Source: Arthrobacter sp. S39
Lineage (GTDB): Bacteria; Actinomycetota; Actinomycetes; Actinomycetales; Micrococcaceae
Assembly: GCF_004320525.1 (NCBI RefSeq)
Contig: NZ_SIHX01000002.1
Span: 248,001 to 312,000, forward strand
DNA: 64,000 bases
Direction: 5' to 3'
The position numbers and the translations under genes are program-made. How positions within the stretch are numbered: the first letter of the stretch is position 1; every line of letters starts with the position of its first letter. Shown here piece by piece: positions 24,599 to 33,095 of this stretch. The notes beneath the pieces are model-generated. The model was not told the origin of the DNA. It searched no databases and worked only from the letters and a program-made list of their open reading frames with translations.

Positions 24599-25913
24599 GC
24601 GGTGCTCCGAAAGTCTCGACGGCACGGCGGAACTCGGCTGAAGCGGCGAGGGCCGTCGCCATCTCTTCGCCGCGCCCGGCGGAATCCCACGCGGCACGCA
24701 TACTCCTCACGCCGGCGGCCGGCCCGTCCGGGTGGCCGTGGATTCCGCCGCCCGCGAGAACCAGCAGGTCATCCGTGCCGGTGGCCGCATAGGTTGCGTG
24801 GGCGAGGCCCGCCCACTGTCCGGACGATAGTACAGGCAGGGTCGGCGTCTGCCCGAGAAGGGGTTCCCGCACCGCCGCGATCGAGTCGAGCACCTCGTCG
24901 TCGTTCTCGTAGAACTTGTTGCTGATGCCGTTGGTGTGGAGGTGGTCCACACCCGACAGCCGGGCCAGCTTCTGCCAGGCCCGGAACGAGAACCCCAGCT
25001 GGTCTGACCGGCTGATGGCGCCAAACATCGCCCGGTGCCCGTGGATGGGCACGGCAGCGTGGCGGCGCAGGAATTCCACTCCGGACAGGCCGATCATGTT
25101 GATGCAGGCCATCACGCACGTGCCGCCGGCCTCGACCACCAGGTCGTGGTTGGCTTCGAGGCGGCCGATGTCGTCGGTGATGTTGAAGGCATACATCGGC
25201 ATCACGCCGGTGCGGTCGGCATGGCGCTGCAGCACCGGCATGACGGCCCGCACCCGTGCGGCCAGGGGAGCTGAAGGGCCGTTGCCCTGCAGCTCGTCAT
25301 CCTTCATGAAGTCGACGCCGGCACTGGCCAGCTCGGCGGCCACCTCGGCCAGCTCCCCGGGGGTCAGCCCGATGCTCGGCTTGATGATCGTTCCGATCAG
25401 GGCGCCGGAGGGGCGCGACATCAGCCGGCGGGTTCCTTCAACGCCAAAGGCCGGTCCGGGGTAGCGCTCGGCGAAGGCCTCGGGGAGGTCGAGGTCCATG
25501 AGCTTGATCGCCGCAAGTTCCTTGATCTCGAACAGGTTGCCGGCGACGGCGGCCTGCAGGTTGGGCAGGGAGGGGCCGAAGTTCGAGAGCGGGAACCGGA
25601 GCCGCACCCTGGCGCGGCGGCGTTTGGCCGGATCACCGACGGCGCCTGGCAGCGGCGACGAACCGGTCAGCGGGATTTCCTCCAGGTCCACCACCTGGGC
25701 CGCGAACCGGGACCGCAGCTCGTCGGACTCCCGTGCCACCCGGATGAACGTGCCCGTGGACTGCTCGCCGGCCAGAACTTCGGCTGCGTGCCGGAGGTCG
25801 AGCGACGTCTCGATGTGATACGTGGCGACAACGTGCTGCGATTTCGCGTCCGCCCGGGCTGTGGCGGACGGATCCGTGGCGAGGCCGGGGGTAACTGTGG
25901 GGGTCATTTTCAT
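24591..25913 (-). CDS. RuBisCO-like protein (form IV)
   Basis: A 440-residue RuBisCO large-chain homologue. Active-site positions are largely kept: K178 in GTIIKPSIGL (where true RuBisCO has KPKLGL), the carbamylation lysine K204 with D206 and E207 in DFMKDDEL, H291 in HGHRAM, SSGQW, and the phosphate-loop GGG of LVLAGGGIHGHP. ATG 25913 shares its A with the TGA of the GH127 gene. Coupling to a DUF1537 kinase matches the 3-oxo-isoapionate-4-phosphate decarboxylase or transcarboxylase/hydrolase types of D-apiose catabolism. Carbon fixation is unlikely: no phosphoribulokinase or small subunit was seen. Confidence 0.9.
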   Translation of the reverse strand: MKMTPTVTPGLATDPSATARADAKSQHVVATYHIETSLDLRHAAEVLAGEQSTGTFIRVARESDELRSRFAAQVVDLEEIPLTGSSPLPGAVGDPAKRRRARVRLRFPLSNFGPSLPNLQAAVAGNLFEIKELAAIKLMDLDLPEAFAERYPGPAFGVEGTRRLMSRPSGALIGTIIKPSIGLTPGELAEVAAELASAGVDFMKDDELQGNGPSAPLAARVRAVMPVLQRHADRTGVMPMYAFNITDDIGRLEANHDLVVEAGGTCVMACINMIGLSGVEFLRRHAAVPIHGHRAMFGAISRSDQLGFSFRAWQKLARLSGVDHLHTNGISNKFYENDDEVLDSIAAVREPLLGQTPTLPVLSSGQWAGLAHATYAATGTDDLLVLAGGGIHGHPDGPAAGVRSMRAAWDSAGRGEEMATALAASAEFRRAVETFGAPRG

Positions 25914-27901
25914 CACCATGCCAGCGGGAGCCAGACGGACATTTCGGACGCCCCGCGGTTGCCCCACGTGAAGTACGGAATCAGCCGCACACGCGCGGTG
26001 GCGAGTTCGGCGTCGCCGACTTCGGCGTACAGCCCCTGGCCTTCCGCGGGCGGCAGGACCACCGCCTCGCAGTCGAGTGCCACGATCCGGCGGCCCTCGA
26101 TGTCAGTCTCCACGGGGGTGAATGTTGTGCCGCGGCGCAGTGCGATCTGCTCCAGCCGCACTCCTGCCGGCAGGTCCTGGCTTTCCAGGCAGTAGGCGAC
26201 CGGACCCCGGGTCACGGCAACCTGGTTGGTGATTTCCTCGGCCAGGCGGTGTCCGCGCACCATTTTGACCGGCATCGGCAATGCCAGCGTGATGGTGTCG
26301 CCCGCTTGCCACTCGCGGTCGATCGTCGCATACGTTCCGGGTTCGCCGGCTGCCGCAGGTTCACCGTTGACGGTGATGGCCGCGCCTTCGCTCCAGCCGG
26401 GGATCCGCAGTTTCAGCGGGATGCCGCCGCCGGTCACGGAGGTGACGGTGAAGTCCACGCGCTCTCCCCAGGGCTGCTCGGAGACTTCCCGAAGTCCGAT
26501 TCCCCGGCCTTCATGCTCCACGTGGACGTCGGCGCTGCCGTAGAGATGAACCCACAGGCCTTCAGCTGAGGTGGACATGGCGCGCTCATGGAACTGCGCC
26601 AGGGTGCGGGCGATATTCGGCGGGCAGCAGAAGCAGCTCATGTATTCCGCGCGGAGGCGTGCGTCAGAGGCCGGCGGTTCCGGCACCGGCCGCAGGGCGG
26701 TTTCGCCGGGCATCCGGAGCGGGAACGGCAGCTCGCGGACCTGCCGGAGCGGGTTGGTGTAGAAGTAGCGTGTGCCATCCAGGCTGATGCTGGCCAGCAG
26801 GCTGTTGTAGGCGATGCGCTCAATCACGTCGGCGTATGCCGCGTCGCCGGTGAGTGCCAGCATCCGCTCACTCCAGAAGATCATGCCGATGTTCGCGCAG
26901 GACTCGTTGTGGGCAGTGGTGTTCGGCAGCTGGAAGGGGCGTCCGTAGGCCTGGTGCACACGGCTGATCTGACCCTGCTCCGGGTTGCCGTCCGGGGACG
27001 CCCCGTCGTACAGTGCACCGCAGCCGCCGGTGATGTAGAGCTTGGTGTCGACGACGTCCCGCCACAGGCGTTCAAGCACTTCGGTGAGCTCCGGGTCACC
27101 CGTCTCGGCCACCAGGTCCGCCAGTCCGGCATACAGGTAGTTGGCGCGGACAGCGTGTCCGGCCACTGCCTTTTGTTCGCGAACCGGGATGCGGTCCTGG
27201 TTGTCGTCGCCGCCCGCAAAGTCGTCCCGCACCGCAACGAAGGTCTCCGCCAGGCGAAGGTAGCGCTCGTTGCCGGTGGCCCGGTAGAGCTCAATGACAG
27301 CCATGTAGTGCGACGGGCAGATTGCGCTGCGTGCGAGCTGGTCGGTGTGGTTGGTGGCCAGGTTCTCCAGGAATCCGGCGGCGCGCTCGGCGGCGTCCAG
27401 CAGGACCGTTTCGCCTGTCACCCGGTGGTGTCGCACGCCGGCGGTGATGAGGTGGCCGAGGTTGTACGTCTCGAAGTTGAACCGGTCGGCGAGGGCCTGG
27501 GCCTGCTCGTGGTTGCGTTCGGCGATGCGCGTTGGAGTGTGGAGGTAACCGTCTTCGCGCTGGACGAAGGCGATCTTGGCCGCGATGTCATTGATGCTGG
27601 CCTCAAGGGCCGCGTCGGGCGAGGTCTCCAGCAGGCTGATCGCCGCCTCGAGCCACTTGTAGAGGTCACCGTCGAGGAACGGCGGGCCTTCGTGCTGGCC
27701 GTCGGCGTCGCCGGCCGCGATCAGGAAGTTCCGCCAGCCCGGGCTTACTGCCGGGTCGCTGAGTGAGCCCCACATGCCCGGCACCGTCACCGTACGCGTG
27801 CGCTCGAGTGCGTCTCCCCAGAAGCCGCCGGCCCAGACGACGTTCGCTGCGTCGAGTGCGGTGAGCGGCGCATGGTGCCGCTTCGCTGTACTGCTTTTCA
27901 T
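25913..27901 (-). CDS. Second GH127 beta-L-arabinofuranosidase family protein
   Basis: A 662-residue hydrolase. The start MKSSTAKRH at 27901 has GAGGAC upstream. Family features are FWGDALERTRTVTVPGMW at the N-terminus, DGDLYKWLEAA, and the cysteine segment YMSCFCCPPNIARTLAQ. A C-terminal beta region follows. It differs clearly from the GH127 at 9872, so it is a separate subfamily rather than a recent duplicate. It is the first gene of the GH127/RuBisCO-like/kinase operon, so its released sugar probably feeds that pathway. Confidence 0.9.
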   Translation of the reverse strand: MKSSTAKRHHAPLTALDAANVVWAGGFWGDALERTRTVTVPGMWGSLSDPAVSPGWRNFLIAAGDADGQHEGPPFLDGDLYKWLEAAISLLETSPDAALEASINDIAAKIAFVQREDGYLHTPTRIAERNHEQAQALADRFNFETYNLGHLITAGVRHHRVTGETVLLDAAERAAGFLENLATNHTDQLARSAICPSHYMAVIELYRATGNERYLRLAETFVAVRDDFAGGDDNQDRIPVREQKAVAGHAVRANYLYAGLADLVAETGDPELTEVLERLWRDVVDTKLYITGGCGALYDGASPDGNPEQGQISRVHQAYGRPFQLPNTTAHNESCANIGMIFWSERMLALTGDAAYADVIERIAYNSLLASISLDGTRYFYTNPLRQVRELPFPLRMPGETALRPVPEPPASDARLRAEYMSCFCCPPNIARTLAQFHERAMSTSAEGLWVHLYGSADVHVEHEGRGIGLREVSEQPWGERVDFTVTSVTGGGIPLKLRIPGWSEGAAITVNGEPAAAGEPGTYATIDREWQAGDTITLALPMPVKMVRGHRLAEEITNQVAVTRGPVAYCLESQDLPAGVRLEQIALRRGTTFTPVETDIEGRRIVALDCEAVVLPPAEGQGLYAEVGDAELATARVRLIPYFTWGNRGASEMSVWLPLAW

Positions 27902-28110
27902 GGTGTCGTCCTCGTCGTCGATTCCCTCGCCAGGCGGTCGCCTGCAACCCAATATTGATTATTCTCTCAAACTCGAATGAATATTCACAATAGGGGAAGA
28001 ATGTGATACGCTCAACACGAACGAGGGGTTGAATAATCTCTCACTACTGATTGAAAACGCATCGGTCAGAGGTTCGCTGTCAGGCACTGGCAGCCGTCAA
28101 GGAGGACGCA
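27902..28110. promoter_or_regulatory. Divergent AT-rich promoter region with paired octamers
   Basis: This 209-bp gap between two divergent operons is AT-rich against a GC-rich background. GATTATTC at 27957-27964 and its complement GAATAATC at 28031-28038 form an inverted pair, each followed by CTC. A perfect palindrome TGAATATTCA lies at 27978-27987. The SorC regulator at 31961 is the best candidate ligand-responsive binder, but nothing proves it. Confidence 0.45.
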
Positions 28111-29433
28111 ATGAAAGCTTTCCGCAGTCGTCGAGTGATGGTGGCAACGGCCGTCGCACTCGCACTTACTCCGCTCTCTGCGTGCGGCGGTGCACCACAG
28201 CAGGCCAGCAGTGCGGCCGCGGGCGGCACCGACCCCAGCAGCTTTACGGTACTTACGGCGAACGAGAACAAGGCCCTCCCGGCCACCCTTGATGCGCTGG
28301 CCAAGGGCGCCTGCTCGGCCGAGAACGCGGCCCTCCCGCTCGAGCACCAGAAGGTCGCCCAGGCTGACGTTGTGCAGAAGGTGACCCTCCTTGCCGGCCA
28401 GGGCGCGTTGCCGGCGCACTTCATCGCGGGCACGGCCATGGTCCGCCCGGCCGGCGACCTCGGCAAGGGAAAGCTCGTGCTGGATTATAAGGAAGCCCTG
28501 GAGAAGCTCGGCGCAGGGGATCAGCTTCTGCCCGCGGCCGCCGCCACTGTGGAGAACGTCTACGGCGGCGTGGTTTCCCTGCCGTACCAGTACAACGTCG
28601 AGGGAATCTGGTACAACAAGCAGATCTTCGCCGCCAACGGCATCCAGGAGCCCAAGACCTGGGATGAACTGAAGAAAGCCACCGCCAAGCTCGCCCAGGC
28701 CGGCGTTATGCCGATGACCCAGGCCGGCGCCGCCGGCTGGCCGCTCACCCGGCTCATGGGTATGTACATCTTCCGTAACGCAGGGCCGGATGCCATGAAG
28801 GACATCAGGGACGGCAAAGCCAAGCTGACAGATCCCAAGTACGTGGCCGGCGCGCAGGCCCTGGCCGATCTCACTGCCTCCGGCGCCCTGGGCGAGGGCT
28901 TCTCGACCCGGGATGCCGATACGTCCACGAACCTCTTCCTCACGGGCAAGGCAGCCATGACCTATGACGGCAGCTGGCTGCTCAGCTCCATCAACGACCC
29001 CAAGCGGAACACCATCGGCGACACCAACATCGGCTTTATGGCGTTCCCGGCCGTCGAGGGCGGCTCCGGAAGCATTGACCAGTTTGCGGCCAACGCCGGC
29101 GCAGTAATGGCCATGTCGCCCAAGCAGTTCGGGCCCAAGGTTGGCGAATGGCTGAAGTGCATTTCAAAGAACTACGGTGCCCAGGCGCTGAAGGATTCCG
29201 GGACCATCTCAGGGTTCAAGGTCAACGAGGAGGTCAAGACCCTCCCCGTCATGACCTCCCAGATCCAGGAAAAGATCACCGAACTCAAGGATCCCGTGCT
29301 CTGGTTCGAAGCCCTCCTGGACCCCAAGAGCAACTCGCTCGCCTCGACCAACGTCTCCCTGCTCACCACCGGCCAGATGTCGGCCCAGGACTACATGAGC
29401 GCCCTTCAGAAGAGTGTTGACGCTGCTCGATGA
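28111..29433 (+). CDS. ABC transporter sugar-binding lipoprotein
   Basis: A 440-residue extracellular binding protein. ATG 28111 follows AAGGAGG at an ideal distance. The signal MKAFRSRRVMVATAVALAL leads to lipobox LSAC. The mature protein has family-1 features (YQYNVEGIWYNKQIFAANGI, PKTWDELKKATAKLAQAG, TGKAAMTYDGSWLL). It starts an operon of binding protein, two permeases and a racemase-family gene, divergent from GH127/RuBisCO-like/kinase. The ligand is probably a plant sugar or oligosaccharide handled by those enzymes. Confidence 0.93.
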   Translation: MKAFRSRRVMVATAVALALTPLSACGGAPQQASSAAAGGTDPSSFTVLTANENKALPATLDALAKGACSAENAALPLEHQKVAQADVVQKVTLLAGQGALPAHFIAGTAMVRPAGDLGKGKLVLDYKEALEKLGAGDQLLPAAAATVENVYGGVVSLPYQYNVEGIWYNKQIFAANGIQEPKTWDELKKATAKLAQAGVMPMTQAGAAGWPLTRLMGMYIFRNAGPDAMKDIRDGKAKLTDPKYVAGAQALADLTASGALGEGFSTRDADTSTNLFLTGKAAMTYDGSWLLSSINDPKRNTIGDTNIGFMAFPAVEGGSGSIDQFAANAGAVMAMSPKQFGPKVGEWLKCISKNYGAQALKDSGTISGFKVNEEVKTLPVMTSQIQEKITELKDPVLWFEALLDPKSNSLASTNVSLLTTGQMSAQDYMSALQKSVDAAR

Positions 29434-29441
29434 TTCGGCCT

Positions 29442-29472
29442 GGCCCGGCCACCCTGTCGGTGTGGCCGGGCC
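29442..29472 (+). terminator. Hairpin between binding-protein and permease genes
   Basis: Perfect 11-bp inverted repeat GGCCCGGCCAC / GTGGCCGGGCC with a 9-nt loop, starting 8 nt after the binding-protein stop. It has the same placement as the hairpin at 2337-2370. Confidence 0.68.
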
Positions 29473-29496
29473 TCCTGCCGACGAAAGGTATGAATT

Positions 29497-30378
29497 ATGA
29501 ACTCGGTGTTCGGAGACCGAAAGACGATTATCATCCTCTTGGCTCCCGCCCTTCTGCTGTACACCCTGCTGAAGATCGGCCCCGTGGCCTGGTCCCTCGG
29601 CCTCTCCTTCTTCGAGGGCAACACCCTCCGCGGCTTCGAGTTTGTTGGAGTCGATAACTTCACCAAGTTCTTCACGGACGACGCTGCACTGCAGTCCCTG
29701 GGGGTCAGCGTGTTCTTCGCTCTGGCCGCGACGGCAGGCCAGATCACGCTGGGGTACCTGCTTGCCCTCCTCTACGTCTTCGTCCTGCGCAAAGGTTCAT
29801 CGCTGCTCCGGACGATCGTCTTCTTTCCTGCGATCCTGCCGACTGTGGCCGTCGCCCTGCTTTTCCGCAGCTTTGTTGCCGTCGGGGAAAACCAGGGCCC
29901 CGTCAACGACTTCATCAATTTCTTCGGCGGGGACAGCATCGAGTTCCTTGCCACCACGTCCGGGACAATGGTCACCGCGCTCGCCATGACGCTGTGGGGC
30001 TCCATGGGCTTCTACGCGATCCTGCTCTATGCGGGACTCCTCGATATCCCCGACGAGATTCTCGAATCGGCCAAGCTGGACGGCGCGAACGGGCTCAAAC
30101 TGGTACGGCATATCGTTGTGCCGCTCTCCCTGCCCATCCTGCTGTCCTCGATTATCTTCAGCCTGAACGCGACGCTGAAGGTCTTCGACAGCCTGCTCGC
30201 ACTCAACAACGGCGGTCCCGGCACGTCGACGGCGCCGCTGACCCTCTACATGTACCGGACAGCATTCGAGTATGCGGAGTATGGCTATGGCAGCACCATC
30301 GCCCTGGTCCTGACGCTCCTGTGCCTTGTCTTCACCCTCGCGATTTTCCGATCGTCCCAACGCAAGGCGGAGGACTGA
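29497..30378 (+). CDS. ABC sugar transporter permease (MalF type)
   Basis: A 293-residue membrane subunit with about six hydrophobic segments. Its EAA loop is DEILESAKLDGANGLKLVRHIVVPLSLP. AAAGG precedes the ATG. It is followed 1 nt later by the MalG-type gene (TGA, G, ATG). There is no ATPase gene in the operon. Confidence 0.92.
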   Translation: MNSVFGDRKTIIILLAPALLLYTLLKIGPVAWSLGLSFFEGNTLRGFEFVGVDNFTKFFTDDAALQSLGVSVFFALAATAGQITLGYLLALLYVFVLRKGSSLLRTIVFFPAILPTVAVALLFRSFVAVGENQGPVNDFINFFGGDSIEFLATTSGTMVTALAMTLWGSMGFYAILLYAGLLDIPDEILESAKLDGANGLKLVRHIVVPLSLPILLSSIIFSLNATLKVFDSLLALNNGGPGTSTAPLTLYMYRTAFEYAEYGYGSTIALVLTLLCLVFTLAIFRSSQRKAED

Positions 30379-30379
30379 G

Positions 30380-31291
30380 ATGACCGTCCAACCCCAGGTT
30401 GAAACCCCCCGCACGCCCTCGCCGCCGCGTCCGGTGCAGGCCGCCCGCACGCACCGCACAGCACGCCGCGCGCTTAAGCGTCTTCCCGTCTGGATCATTG
30501 TCACCATCGTGGTGGTGGTGGTGCTTTACCCGCAGGTGTGGATGGTCCTTGGCTCGTTCAAGACCCAGACGGAGTTCCTCTCGAACCCGGCGTTGTCCTT
30601 GCCGGAGAACTGGATTTTCGACAACTACACCACCGCGCTCAGCAACGGCAACGTGTCGCGGAACTACCTCAACAGCGTCCTTGTCACCCTTCCGTCGGTA
30701 GCGCTCATTGTGCTGATCGGTGTGGCCGCAGGGTACGCGCTGGAAGTCCTGATCTGGAAGGGCCGGAAGGCCACGCTGCTCTACATCCTTGCCGGCATTA
30801 TGGTGCCGGGCCAGATGATCCTGGTGCCCCTGTTCACCGTGTACTTCCAGGCAGGCCTCACGGACTCACTCTGGCCGCTCATCATCACCTATACAGTGAT
30901 GGGCCTGCCGCTGACCACGTTCCTGATGGCCGCGTACTTCCGGTCCATCCCGCGTGAAATTTTCGAGGCCGCCACCGTGGACGGCTCAAGCCCGCTGCGC
31001 TCCTTCTTTGTGATCGGCCTGCCGATGATGCGCAACTCGATCCTGACCATCGGCCTCGTACAGTTCTTCAGCGTGTGGAATGACCTGCTCATCGCACTGA
31101 CCTTCACCACCCGGCCGGATCTCGCCACCATCCAGGTGGGACTGCTGAGCCTTAGCGACCAGTACGGCTCGACGCAGTACGGACCGCTTTTTGCGGCCGT
31201 GAGCATCAACATCGTGGTGTTGTTGATTGTGTTTGTGTTCCTCAACAAAAAGATCATGGCCGGCATGGCCGCCGGTTCAGTGAAGGGATAG
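30380..31291 (+). CDS. ABC sugar transporter permease (MalG type)
   Basis: A 303-residue partner permease. ATG 30380 is chosen, with GGAGG upstream and the previous stop one nt away; the frame is open from 30326 but overlaps the other permease. A 35-residue Pro/Arg-rich N-terminus precedes the first membrane segment (PVWIIVTIVVVVVLYPQVW). The EAA loop is REIFEAATVDGSSPLRSFFVIGLPM. Confidence 0.92.
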   Translation: MTVQPQVETPRTPSPPRPVQAARTHRTARRALKRLPVWIIVTIVVVVVLYPQVWMVLGSFKTQTEFLSNPALSLPENWIFDNYTTALSNGNVSRNYLNSVLVTLPSVALIVLIGVAAGYALEVLIWKGRKATLLYILAGIMVPGQMILVPLFTVYFQAGLTDSLWPLIITYTVMGLPLTTFLMAAYFRSIPREIFEAATVDGSSPLRSFFVIGLPMMRNSILTIGLVQFFSVWNDLLIALTFTTRPDLATIQVGLLSLSDQYGSTQYGPLFAAVSINIVVLLIVFVFLNKKIMAGMAAGSVKG

Positions 31292-31299
31292 TCGACCGA

Positions 31300-31971
31300 A
31301 TGAACGAGACCCCGAGGATTGCCCTGCTGCACACGGGAGCAGTGGTGATCGGCCCTGTTATGGAGTTGGTGAAGCGGGAACTGCCCGGCGTCACGGCAAT
31401 CAACTACCTGGACGACCGCATTGTGGCTGACCTGGGTGATCCTGATGTGTCAGATTCCGTGCCGCGCCGTGTCGCGGGGCTCGCCAGGGCGGCCGCCGAC
31501 GCCGGTGCCGAGGCGATCATGCTGACGTGCTCCTCCATCTCGGAGCTGGCAGCGACCATCTCGGCGGAGGTGGGCATTCCCATCCTGCGCATCGATGAGG
31601 CCATGGCCGATCAGGCGGTGGCCACGGGATCCAGGATCACCGTGCTGGCCACCCTTCCGACCACCTGCGGGCCCACCACCCGGCTCATTGCCGAGCGGGC
31701 CCGGGCCGCCGGGCTGGCGCCCACTATCCGGAGCGTGGTGGTGGAGGGAGCCTTTGCCGCCGTGGCCTCGGGTGACCGGCCCGGCCACGACCGCATTGTT
31801 GCGGCCGCGATCCGGGCTGCTGCGGAAGATTCGGACGTGGTGGTGCTGGCGCAGGCATCCATGGCAAGTGCCGCCGAGGGCTGCGACGTGGCGGTGCCTG
31901 TGCTGACGAGCCTGGAATCGGGCGTCAAGCGCCTGCACCAGCTGCTTGCGTCGCTCCCTGCTAAGCGGTGA
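31300..31971 (+). CDS. Aspartate/glutamate racemase-family protein
   Basis: A 223-residue protein of the Asp/Glu/hydantoin racemase fold. The first catalytic-type Cys is in EAIMLTCSSISEL. The usual second Cys strand reads VVVLAQASMAS, so two-base racemisation is doubtful. It starts 8 nt after the permease gene, in the same operon. Its end overlaps the converging SorC gene by 11 nt. Members also include decarboxylases and isomerases; a role in sugar-acid processing is plausible but unproven. Confidence 0.8.
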   Translation: MNETPRIALLHTGAVVIGPVMELVKRELPGVTAINYLDDRIVADLGDPDVSDSVPRRVAGLARAAADAGAEAIMLTCSSISELAATISAEVGIPILRIDEAMADQAVATGSRITVLATLPTTCGPTTRLIAERARAAGLAPTIRSVVVEGAFAAVASGDRPGHDRIVAAAIRAAAEDSDVVVLAQASMASAAEGCDVAVPVLTSLESGVKRLHQLLASLPAKR

Positions 31972-32980
31972 GCTCCCGGCTTTCGGTCCCGGCCCCGTCA
32001 GTCTCTTCTCCGGCCAGTACTTCGGCGGTGTGGATGTCCGTAATGAGCACATTGACCCACCCGCCAGCCAGGGCTCCACGAATGGGTTCGCGCTTGCGCA
32101 GGCCACCGGCGATGCCGATGCGGCGGGGGATGGACAGGAAGTTTTCCACCGGAATTGAAATGGTCCGTGCCGCGAGATCCCCCGTCACGGCCGTTCCGCC
32201 GGCGGTGAAAACGTGGTGACAGATATCGCCGACGGCCCCTTCGGCCAGCAGCCGTTCACGGTCCTCCGGGGAGAAGGCGTTCCCACTCTCGGCCAGAAGG
32301 TTGGACGGTTCGATGCTGCCAATGCCGACGATGGCCATGGTGAGCTCGTTCCATCGCCTCGCCACCTCGGTCAGGGCTGCTTCCTGGAGGAGGCTGTCCC
32401 TGATCGCCCGGTCGGCCACCACGCCGGGGGCGGGAACGTAGACCGGTTCCGCGCCGAGCATCCGGGCAAACTCGCCGACGAGGCGCTGGGCCATGTTCTG
32501 CACTTCGGGAGTGCCGATGCCGCCAAGAAGCTGGACAACCTGGGTGGCACCGCCCACGTTGAACGGACGCATGCGGTCCACCAGGGCGAGCAGCGTCTGG
32601 CTCCACGAGGAGATGCCGATCCGGTCCCCTCCTCCGAGGGTGGCTTCGAGGTAGCTGCCGGCCGCCGCCCCGAGCGCAGAGTGGACGGCCCGTTCGTCGT
32701 CGTCGCTCTCAATATCAACGACCACCGCCTCCAGCAGGCCGAATTTTGCCTCCAGCCGTTCCTCGAGATCGGAGTACACGCCGGGGGAGACCATTACGGT
32801 GGTCCGCACGATTCCCTGGGTGACGGCCCGCTTCAGCAGGCGGGAGACCTTGGCCTGGGATATGTTCAGCGCCGTGGCGATGTCCGCCTGCCGGATACCG
32901 CGCTCGTGGTACATGCGGGACACCTTGGTCAGAAGGCGGACTTGCCCGTCAACTGGGGCGGCATTTCGGCCATTTGCCAC
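31961..32980 (-). CDS. SorC/DeoR-type sugar-binding transcriptional regulator
   Basis: A 339-residue regulator. The N-terminal helix-turn-helix is visible (MYHERGIRQADIATALNISQAKVSRLLKRA). A C-terminal SorC sugar-phosphate-binding domain follows (DRIGISSWSQTLLALVDRM, VVQLLGGIGTPEVQNMAQRL). GTG 32980 has GGAG six nt upstream. It is divergent from the FAD/Fe-S gene and converges on the ABC operon, so it could control both. Its effector is probably a phosphorylated sugar acid, which fits the nearby kinase. Confidence 0.9.
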   Translation of the reverse strand: MANGRNAAPVDGQVRLLTKVSRMYHERGIRQADIATALNISQAKVSRLLKRAVTQGIVRTTVMVSPGVYSDLEERLEAKFGLLEAVVVDIESDDDERAVHSALGAAAGSYLEATLGGGDRIGISSWSQTLLALVDRMRPFNVGGATQVVQLLGGIGTPEVQNMAQRLVGEFARMLGAEPVYVPAPGVVADRAIRDSLLQEAALTEVARRWNELTMAIVGIGSIEPSNLLAESGNAFSPEDRERLLAEGAVGDICHHVFTAGGTAVTGDLAARTISIPVENFLSIPRRIGIAGGLRKREPIRGALAGGWVNVLITDIHTAEVLAGEETDGAGTESRELTA

Positions 32981-33070
32981 GGGAGGCTCCGATCAGGGAT
33001 GGCGGTTCTGCAGGATGCGTCCCGTGGATCGCCGGGGCCGGAACCCTCCATGCAGATTTTGTAAATAGTG

Positions 33071-33091
33071 TATCATAATTCGGAAGTGATA
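33071..33091. promoter_or_regulatory. Inverted repeat in the SorC / FAD-FeS divergent promoter
   Basis: TATCA and TGATA arms separated by 11 nt lie just upstream of the 33096 start in an AT-rich patch. Binding by SorC is possible; short arms make this a weak call. Confidence 0.35.
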
Positions 33092-33095
33092 GTTT

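Noticed and set aside
24591..25913. Possible true carbon-fixing RuBisCO
   Set aside because: KPKLGL is changed to KPSIGL, there is no small subunit or phosphoribulokinase, and the partner is an acid-sugar kinase; form IV is the better call.
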